Of a stretch of 6,774 nt of DNA, positions 6,270-6,774 are shown one piece after another (position 1 is the first letter of the stretch; each line of letters begins with the position of its first letter). This DNA is from Lichenicola sp964242425 (GTDB lineage: Bacteria; Pseudomonadota; Alphaproteobacteria; Acetobacterales; Acetobacteraceae). The translations under genes and the position numbers were made by a program. The notes beneath the pieces were generated by a model. That model did not search any database. It had not been told where the DNA came from and was given only the letters and a program-made list of their open reading frames with translations. The DNA is taken from NCBI GenBank assembly GCA_964242425.1, contig CAXTCK010000186.1:1-6774 (forward strand), written 5' to 3'.

Positions 6270-6774
6270 CGCCGGCGCTGCGCGTTGCGGCGGTCGCGAA
6301 GTCGTTCGACGCCGTGCCTGTGCTGCGCGGGCTCGACCTGGAGGTCGCGCCGGGCAGCCTCCTGGCGATCCTGGGCGCGTCCGGCGGCGGCAAGACCACG
6401 CTGCTTCGCCTGCTGTGCGGCTTTGAGCGCGCCGATGCCGGCACCATCGCCATGGACGGCACCGTGGTGGACGGAACGGTGGACGGGCGCGCGGTGCACC
6501 TGCGGCCGGAACAACGCCGGGTCGGCTACGTGGCGCAGGACGGCGCGCTGTTCCCGCATCTGGACGTCGCGGACAACATCCTGTTCGGCTTGTCCCGCGC
6601 CGGCCGCAGCGACCGCGCGCGGGCGGAGGCGCTGCTGGAGCTGGTCGGGCTGCCGACATCCTATGCCGCGCGTCCGCCCCAGGCGCTGTCCGGCGGCGAG
6701 CAGCAGCGCGTGGCGCTGGCGAAGCTTGCGCATGGTATCATCGAGCTCGGCTGTCCGCTCCTCATGTTCCGCGC
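6266..6774 (+). CDS. fbpC: Ferric iron ABC transporter ATPase, incomplete and possibly disrupted
   Basis: Would power iron import by ATP hydrolysis at the cytoplasmic face. It starts at GTG 6266, sharing GTGA with the permease stop, a coupling arrangement. Visible motifs are Walker A GASGGGKTT (37-45), the Q-loop in GYVAQDGALFPHL (Gln91) and the ABC signature LSGGEQQRVALA (141-152). In this family RALA, then a Walker B such as LLLDEP, should follow within about a dozen residues. Instead the frame reads KLAHGIIELGCPLLMFR with no Asp-Glu pair, although it stays open to the window end. The change begins exactly at AAGCTT (6722). So the N-terminal about 152 residues are a normal CFTR/FbpC-type ATPase, and the remainder looks foreign. 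Full-length relatives are about 340-360 residues. As it stands it would not hydrolyse ATP. Confidence 0.85.
   Translation, partial: MTPALRVAAVAKSFDAVPVLRGLDLEVAPGSLLAILGASGGGKTTLLRLLCGFERADAGTIAMDGTVVDGTVDGRAVHLRPEQRRVGYVAQDGALFPHLDVADNILFGLSRAGRSDRARAEALLELVGLPTSYAARPPQALSGGEQQRVALAKLAHGIIELGCPLLMFR
6722..6774. other. Sequence of different origin after an AAGCTT junction
   Basis: These 53 bases do not continue the ATPase family pattern and have lower GC (32 of 53) than the neighbouring genes. On the minus strand they read as a charged, helix-like peptide (AEHEERTAELDDTMRKL), which looks more like protein than the + frame. It could be the edge of an inserted element, a rearrangement, or a chimeric join at a HindIII site. 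Too little is visible to name it. Confidence 0.5.

Noticed and set aside
4500..6659. Long open frame on the minus strand opposite the iron permease and ATPase genes
   Set aside because: Composition (Gln/Arg/His-rich, low complexity) is typical of antisense to hydrophobic GC-rich genes, and it has no domain or plausible start signal.

Overview
This is a high-GC proteobacterial chromosomal segment carrying cell-envelope and iron-uptake genes. Several products resemble those of Alphaproteobacteria, most likely Acetobacteraceae or nearby Rhodospirillales. They are an SLT lytic transglycosylase with a C-terminal SPOR domain, a Wzm-type exporter permease containing the string IRSMRMPFTV, and a tiny entericidin-like lipoprotein. 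This placement is inferred from remembered family resemblance, not from a search.

Left part (1-2839). A polysaccharide/O-antigen ABC-2 exporter permease runs leftward off the window edge. It is divergent, across about 190 bp with no convincing promoter or RNA, from a two-gene unit on the + strand. That unit is a lipoprotein lytic transglycosylase overlapping by 14 nt with an exported AhpC/TSA (PrxQ/BCP-like) peroxiredoxin. A hairpin at the peroxiredoxin stop separates it from a convergent small open reading frame of unknown function.

Middle (2866-3583). Two small minus-strand genes lie here: a 68-codon hypothetical with a good ribosome binding site, and a 62-residue entericidin-family lipoprotein. 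The lipoprotein is divergent from the iron operon. The intergenic space holds a possible EcfG-type promoter (GGAAC-N17-GTT) for the lipoprotein, a TTGACG promoter for the iron operon, and between them a perfect inverted repeat with 7-bp arms that could be an operator.

Right part (3584-6774). This is an FbpABC-type ferric iron importer: a periplasmic binding protein with all the classic iron ligands, a fused double-domain permease, and an ATPase that starts in a GTGA overlap. Between binding protein and permease is an unusual 94-nt spacer. It contains 12-bp tandem repeats that read as (GREP)3(GRQP)3 in one frame, that frame ends in an ATGA overlap with the permease start, and a long GC hairpin holds the permease start codon in its loop.

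The ATPase looks normal through its LSGGE signature. From a HindIII-like AAGCTT at 6722 onward it stops resembling the family, and no Walker B motif follows. This is either a real rearrangement or insertion junction or a chimeric contig end. I see no CRISPR array, tRNA, rRNA, complete mobile element or clearly new multi-gene system. The most noteworthy items are the ATPase junction and the structured fbpA-fbpB spacer.
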